From Geoanaerobacter sp964528055 (lineage in GTDB: Bacteria; Desulfobacterota; Desulfuromonadia; Geobacterales; DSM-12255): a DNA stretch of 64,000 bases. The stretch covers positions 1 to 64,000 of the forward strand of contig CAZGQM010000007.1 of the NCBI GenBank assembly GCA_964528055.1, read 5' to 3'. This document shows, piece by piece, positions 60,108-64,000 of the stretch (position 1 is the first letter of the stretch; each line of letters opens with the position of its first letter). The position numbers and the translations under genes were made by a program. The notes under the pieces were generated by a model, which saw only the letters and a list, made by a program, of their open reading frames with translations, searched no databases and was not told where the DNA came from.

Positions 60108-60878
60108 GTGATACGCGTACATAACCTTATGGTGATGATGACGCTTTCTCTGATGATGGTATCCGGCGTGCATTTTGCCGTTGCTGCTGAGAGTGAGGTC
60201 AAGCCGCGTGTGCCGCGTGGGCCGGAAGATATGGGCAAGGGAAAGACAGGGTCGTATGACCCGTCCCAGCGTCTTGAGCTTATGACCCGCAACCTAAAAT
60301 TGTCGCCTGAACAGCAGGCAAAGATCAAACCGATCCTCGCTGAAGAGTTTGCACAGCTGGAGGCGCTGCGGGGTAACGATACGTACAACCGCGATGAGCG
60401 CAGGTCAAGGCTTCAGGAGTTGAACCAGTCCACCTACGACAAGATCAGGCCGCTTCTCACCCCTGATCAGCAGAAAAAGCATGAAGAGGTTAAACAGGTG
60501 ATCAAGGAGCGCCGCTCTAAAGCAAGGGGGAGCAGGCCGATTCCGCAAACGGTAAAGGGGCCTGCCTTGAATGATCCTGACCGGCGGCTCAAGAACCTGA
60601 AGGTCGACCTTGCACTGACAGATGAGCAACTGGCAAAGATCAAGCCGATACTGGTTGAGGAGTTTGCACAGCTTGACAAACTCAAGGGGAATGACACGAT
60701 CAATCGTGAAGAGCGGCGCGCAAAGCTTCAGGAACTCTCCAGTGAGACCTACGAAAAGATGAAGCAGGTATTGACCCCGGCTCAGGTCCGGAAATACGAG
60801 CAGATCAGGCAGAAGATCTCCGACAGGAGGGCACTGAAAAAGAGTGCAACCCCCGACGCTCCTCAAAGCAGACAGTAA
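60108..60878 (+). CDS. Periplasmic Spy/LTxxQ-like protein with internal duplication
   Basis: A 256-residue protein with a signal peptide (cleaved near residue 27). Two near-equal helical repeats of about 80 residues follow: LKLSPEQQAKIKPILAEEF with LLTPDQQKKHEEV, and LALTDEQLAKIKPILVEEF with VLTPAQVRKYEQI. Each has the 'LTxxQ' style of Spy/CpxP periplasmic chaperones and stress sensors. GTG start at 60108 with GGGAGGAGAG upstream. Usual Spy-like proteins have one unit. Confidence 0.82.
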   Translation: MIRVHNLMVMMTLSLMMVSGVHFAVAAESEVKPRVPRGPEDMGKGKTGSYDPSQRLELMTRNLKLSPEQQAKIKPILAEEFAQLEALRGNDTYNRDERRSRLQELNQSTYDKIRPLLTPDQQKKHEEVKQVIKERRSKARGSRPIPQTVKGPALNDPDRRLKNLKVDLALTDEQLAKIKPILVEEFAQLDKLKGNDTINREERRAKLQELSSETYEKMKQVLTPAQVRKYEQIRQKISDRRALKKSATPDAPQSRQ

Positions 60879-60900
60879 TCTGTATCGGACAGGACTCTCG

Positions 60901-60942
60901 CACAGAACCGGGCTGCCGTTTCAAAGGCAGCCCGGTTCTGTG
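60901..60942 (+). terminator. Strong hairpin after the Spy-like gene
   Basis: A perfect 17-bp stem (CACAGAACCGGGCTGCC and its complement) around GTTTCAAA starts 23 bp past the stop. It has no T run, so it may act as a decay barrier as much as a terminator. Confidence 0.6.
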
Positions 60943-61033
60943 TCAAGCTGCTGATACGTATTCTGGACAATTCAAGGCAACTCACCTATAATGGCTCCCT
61001 AATCCAACCGCAGATTACCCAAAGAGGTTTCCC

Positions 61034-62443
61034 ATGCGAAAATGTAACGTGATGATTGCAGCTCTCGCCTTCATACTCTTTTCACTGTTCGCAAACCTGA
61101 ACGCCTTTGCCGCGTCTTTAGGGATAACACAGACCGGAACAAGAACCTGGACGGTCATGGGGAGCGGGCTGGATGGGATAGGGGGGATAGATTTCACCAT
61201 ACGCTACGATACCACCCTCACAAAACTGACCGTGACCAATGGAAGTGTCATTGCCGGCACTATGTCCATGGTAAATACCACTACCCCCGGGATTATCAGG
61301 TTTGGGGCGGTTAGCGCCAACCCTTTACCGAAAACCGCAGGCGATATCCTGAAGATAGAATTTCAAGGCGGGCAAGGCAGGGTAGCGTTCGAATCAAAAA
61401 ATCTGGCTACTGCAAGCAATAACCCGCAGATGGTCAAAGATATCAAGGATACAAGCGATCAATCTACGGTCGCAACTGACTCAACGTCTAGTACGTCAAA
61501 CCCCACAACCTCAGAAACAACCATGTCAGCAACAACTTCGACAACAACTTCGACAACAACTTCGACAACTACTCAGTCCTCTCCAAATACAAGCTCTACA
61601 GTCACAACAAGCAGCACTACCTCCGGCCCCACCTATCTTGGTGGCAGTGTGACAATGCCTACGGACCCTATGGCCTCCGGTGAGACCAAGGAGCAGCCGA
61701 AGAAGACGGAAGCTGTTGTGGCGCCTTCGAAGGCTGAACCTCCGGCGGCCGAGAGCGCAACTGCGTCGGCCGAACCAGAGCCTCAGGCGACCCCGCAGAA
61801 GGGAGAAACGCAGGAGAAGTATGTTTCATTCACATCCGCACTGGAACGATTCCGGGATTACAAGGGAAAACGGACACCGGAGGAGCTACTTGCTCTCCTG
61901 ACCGTGCAGCAGAAAGGGTTTCGCCAGGAACCGCCGGTATTCCTTGCGGACGGCAAGGGGACTCTCAAGGTGATCATCCCGATGAATACCTCATCAACCT
62001 CATCCCCGAATTTTGCCATTAACAAAGAGGGGCAGATGGCCTCTCTCCCCAAGGGAGTCGCCGATTCATGGGTGGTTGTCGTAAAGCCGAAGAAGGGCGC
62101 CTATCAGGTACTTCTTTCATATTTCCTTGATGATGTCTCCACCGACATCCCCCTTACCGTAGCCCCGGCTCTTGATTCCTTCAATGGCAAGCCGTTCAGT
62201 AACATGGCTGAAAATGACCTTGTCAGGTTCCTTGAGAGGCCGGAATCCCCCAAGCCGGATCTCTCCAAGGATCTCAACGGCGATAAGAAAGTGGATTACA
62301 TCGACGATTACATCTTCGCTGCCAACTATCTTGTCCAGGCGCCAAAGGTGACCCCTCCGGTGCAATCAAATAAGGACAAGGCGCCTGCGCAGCTTCCGAA
62401 ACCTGCCGAGTCTCCTGCAAAGCCGACCGGCAAGTCACGCTAA
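61034..62443 (+). CDS. Exported protein with cohesin-like and dockerin-like parts
   Basis: A 469-residue protein with a signal peptide (cleaved near residue 27, FAA-S). Residues about 28-135 are a cohesin-like beta-sandwich (GGIDFTIRYDTTLTKLTV, GIIRFGAVSANPLP, GDILKIEFQG). A Thr/Ser linker follows (encoded by a repeated 12-bp unit near 61530-61575), then a Glu/Pro/Ala stretch, a folded region (about 255-390) and a dockerin-like EF-hand (DLNGDKKVDYIDDY). The Pro/Lys tail is probably disordered. Geobacters have no known cellulosome, so the interaction may serve surface assembly. Confidence 0.78.
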   Translation: MRKCNVMIAALAFILFSLFANLNAFAASLGITQTGTRTWTVMGSGLDGIGGIDFTIRYDTTLTKLTVTNGSVIAGTMSMVNTTTPGIIRFGAVSANPLPKTAGDILKIEFQGGQGRVAFESKNLATASNNPQMVKDIKDTSDQSTVATDSTSSTSNPTTSETTMSATTSTTTSTTTSTTTQSSPNTSSTVTTSSTTSGPTYLGGSVTMPTDPMASGETKEQPKKTEAVVAPSKAEPPAAESATASAEPEPQATPQKGETQEKYVSFTSALERFRDYKGKRTPEELLALLTVQQKGFRQEPPVFLADGKGTLKVIIPMNTSSTSSPNFAINKEGQMASLPKGVADSWVVVVKPKKGAYQVLLSYFLDDVSTDIPLTVAPALDSFNGKPFSNMAENDLVRFLERPESPKPDLSKDLNGDKKVDYIDDYIFAANYLVQAPKVTPPVQSNKDKAPAQLPKPAESPAKPTGKSR

Positions 62444-62466
62444 ACATTCGCATTTCTGCCGACAAC

Positions 62467-62508
62467 CGCAAACAGCCTCCCGGGATTTGATCCGGCAGGC
62501 TGTTTGCG
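62467..62508 (+). terminator. Hairpin between the cohesin-like and deacetylase genes
   Basis: CGCAAACAGCCT-C-CCGG pairs with CCGG-C-AGGCTGTTTGCG around ATTTGAT. It lacks a T run on the plus strand. Confidence 0.5.
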
Positions 62509-62538
62509 CGTCTGGAGACGAGAGGTAGCTGGATAGAC

Positions 62539-63483
62539 ATGAAACCGCAGAAGAAACGTTCGTTAAAGAGAAAAGAGAGTGTTGGCAAGCGCCCGCTGGT
62601 GATGCTTCTGATTGCCATGCTGCTCATCGGAGGCATCCTCGCTCTTTTGGAGTGGCTCAAGAGCGGGCCGGAGCCTGACCGAACAGTCACACCCAGGCAG
62701 GAAGAGAGGCAGACGCTCCCCCAGCGGGAAGGGCGGCCCCATCTGGAACAACAACCCTATACGTCGGCGACAACGGAACCGCAGCACCTTCGCCCGCCTC
62801 ACCGGAAGAAGAAGGTTGGCCCGGGGACGGTTGCAATCATAGTGGATGACATGGGCTCCAGCCTCCAGGAGGCACGTGCCCTGATGGAGATCAACGTCCC
62901 TTTGACCTTTTCGCTGATACCCGGACTGCCGAAGGTGCGCGAAGTGGCGGATGCAGCCAATAGCCGGGGGTATCAGGTGATGATTCACATTCCAATGGAG
63001 CCGCAGGGGTATCCTGGTAAAAGGCTGGAGGCCAATGGCCTGCTCGTATCACAGGGTGATGACGAAATCGCGCGTCGCATGGACTCCTATGTCAGGGGGG
63101 TTCCGCATGCAGTCGGAGCGAACAATCACATGGGTTCACGGTTTACCGAAGAGAGGCAGAAGATGACGGTGGTTCTGAATCAATTGAAGGCGAGGTCGCT
63201 CTTCTTTGTGGACAGTAGGACCAGCCCGCATTCGTTGGGTCTCTCCCTGGCCCATACCCTGGAGGTTGATGCTGCAGGAAGAAACGTTTTTCTCGACAAT
63301 GTGCAGGAAGCAGGGGCAATCAGGGTACAGCTTGAGCAGCTTGCGGAACTGGCCAGAAAGAAGGGGAGTGCGATCGGCATCTGCCATCCTCGCAAGAGTA
63401 CGATAGATGCGCTTGCAAAGGCTCTGCCGGAACTGAAGCGAGAAGGGATAACCTTTGTGCCGGTAGGTGATCTGGTCAGGTAA
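62539..63483 (+). CDS. Divergent polysaccharide deacetylase family protein
   Basis: A 314-residue protein with one N-terminal membrane anchor (LVMLLIAMLLIGGILALL), a Pro/Gln-rich spacer and a NodB-like barrel (about 95-310). VAIIVDDMG supplies the metal Asp pair, IHIPMEP and NNHMGS the expected His-containing motifs, and SAIGICHPRKSTIDAL the C-terminal His. Likely acts on periplasmic or envelope glycans. The stop is directly followed by repeat copy B. Confidence 0.85.
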   Translation: MKPQKKRSLKRKESVGKRPLVMLLIAMLLIGGILALLEWLKSGPEPDRTVTPRQEERQTLPQREGRPHLEQQPYTSATTEPQHLRPPHRKKKVGPGTVAIIVDDMGSSLQEARALMEINVPLTFSLIPGLPKVREVADAANSRGYQVMIHIPMEPQGYPGKRLEANGLLVSQGDDEIARRMDSYVRGVPHAVGANNHMGSRFTEERQKMTVVLNQLKARSLFFVDSRTSPHSLGLSLAHTLEVDAAGRNVFLDNVQEAGAIRVQLEQLAELARKKGSAIGICHPRKSTIDALAKALPELKREGITFVPVGDLVR

Positions 63484-63607
63484 TCCAATTCCAGATCAAG
63501 GCGCTATTCTTTGTTGGCTTTGTCTTCGGCTCCTCTACGTACTTACCTGTACGCCTCGTCGCCTCAATCCTCGGGCCTGGATTTCATCCTTGATTTGAAA
63601 TTGTAAT
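63484..63607. repeat. Interspersed repeat, copy B
   Basis: About 124 bp closely similar to 35444-35565, sharing TCCAATTCC, TTTGTTGGCTT, GCCTCAATCCTCGGG and TTGATTTGAAAT. The ends are inverted repeats (TCCAATTCCAGATCAAGG against CCTTGATTTGAAATTGTA). It starts on the base after the deacetylase stop and reaches into the last codons of the next, convergent gene. Confidence 0.8.
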
Positions 63608-64000
63608 TTTGGTTGGTGTGGTGAACTGCTGCTTTATCTTGCGGAATCTCCGATATCCTTCCTCTTTCAGGATGGCTTCGGGTTCGTTGCGGTTCACCGG
63701 CTGGACCAGCAGGAACGCCCCGTTTTCATTCATCCCCTTTTGGCCGATGGTTGCATCCATCAACCGGTAAAGCCTGCCCTCACGCCGGTTCATGAAACTA
63801 TCTGAAAAATCGCGACAGGAGAGGCTCTGCGTAATGAGTTGCCTCCCACCAGGATCAATTACGTTCAGATCGACCCTTGAAGCCCCATTGTCGAGAAAGG
63901 GATGGAAGGTAAAGGTTGCTGCGCTGGTTGCCTCCAGGAGAAGCTGGCCCAGCGGGTCACCGGTGGCAAGTGTCCCACCGTTCGGAAGCATGAGTGAGGC
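63584..64000 (-). CDS. Unrecognised protein, N-terminus beyond the window
   Basis: The frame stays open to the window edge, so the start at 63991 (MLPNGGTL) may be internal. About 135 residues are visible, beginning GGTLATGDPLGQLLLEATSAA. There is no signal peptide or membrane segment in the visible part, and I do not recognise the family. The last seven residues (ITISNQG) and the stop are encoded by the end of repeat copy B, so the natural C-terminus may have been replaced. Confidence 0.6.
   Translation of the reverse strand, partial: ASLMLPNGGTLATGDPLGQLLLEATSAATFTFHPFLDNGASRVDLNVIDPGGRQLITQSLSCRDFSDSFMNRREGRLYRLMDATIGQKGMNENGAFLLVQPVNRNEPEAILKEEGYRRFRKIKQQFTTPTKITISNQG

Noticed and set aside
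61530..61575. CRISPR-like short repeat
   Set aside because: It is a coding Thr/Ser-rich 12-bp tandem repeat inside the linker of the cohesin-like protein, with no spacers.

Overview
The window looks like a chromosomal segment of a Geobacter-type member of the Desulfuromonadota. Supporting signs are molybdenum nifHDK preceded by an ANTAR response regulator and sigma-54 promoters, a MetF/MetV/FolD methylene-folate set, a PEP-CTERM protein, a yggT-divIVA-yggU operon and a cohesin-bearing secreted protein. Every functional call rests on reading motifs in the translated sequence; no database search was run.

Region 1 (1-16.4 kb) starts with the 3' half of tRNA-Gly. It then holds a nearly complete assimilatory sulfur system: an Rrf2 regulator, cysK, a YezD-like small protein and an orphan NifH-like ATPase; then metY with hcyS, hcyF and hcyD (homocysteine synthesis from a protein thiocarboxylate); a small siroheme/ferredoxin sulfite reductase and a TusA-like protein; cysH, mnmA, cysD and cysN; and the sulfate importer sbp-cysT-cysW-cysA. 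Together these take sulfate to sulfite, sulfide, cysteine, homocysteine and tRNA 2-thiouridine. A CTATAG-centred element lies upstream of rrf2, cysK, metY (as TTATAG) and sbp and may be the Rrf2 operator.

Region 2 (16.4-38.7 kb) is housekeeping: a receiver protein, glycosyltransferase-miaA, a PHP phosphoesterase-kinase fusion, aroE-aroK, threonine aldolase, dedA, trmJ, semiSWEET, lemA, a CorC-type protein, terC, a PEP-CTERM protein, tonB, folD-metV-metF-galU, fmdB, yggT-divIVA-yggU and two ABC-2 permeases. A 122-124 bp element with terminal inverted repeats lies between divIVA and yggU and recurs at 63.5 kb.

Region 3 (38.8-45.2 kb) is nitrogen fixation: nifV, a GnfR-like ANTAR antiterminator, nifH, nifD and nifK. 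It has two sigma-54 promoters, leader hairpins with a terminator before nifH, and repeats in both nif gaps.

Region 4 (45.4-59.6 kb) is a minus-strand run of about ten exported proteins, visibly more AT-rich than the nif genes. They share two modules: a beta-sandwich-like SDGG module (three proteins) and a paired CxxFNP module (three proteins, six copies). The set includes a papain-like peptidase and a second protein with a Cys-His-Asp arrangement. This is the best candidate in the window for an undescribed system.

Region 5 (60.1-64 kb) has a duplicated LTxxQ/Spy-like protein, a protein with cohesin-like and dockerin-like parts, a divergent polysaccharide deacetylase, and a gene cut by the window edge.
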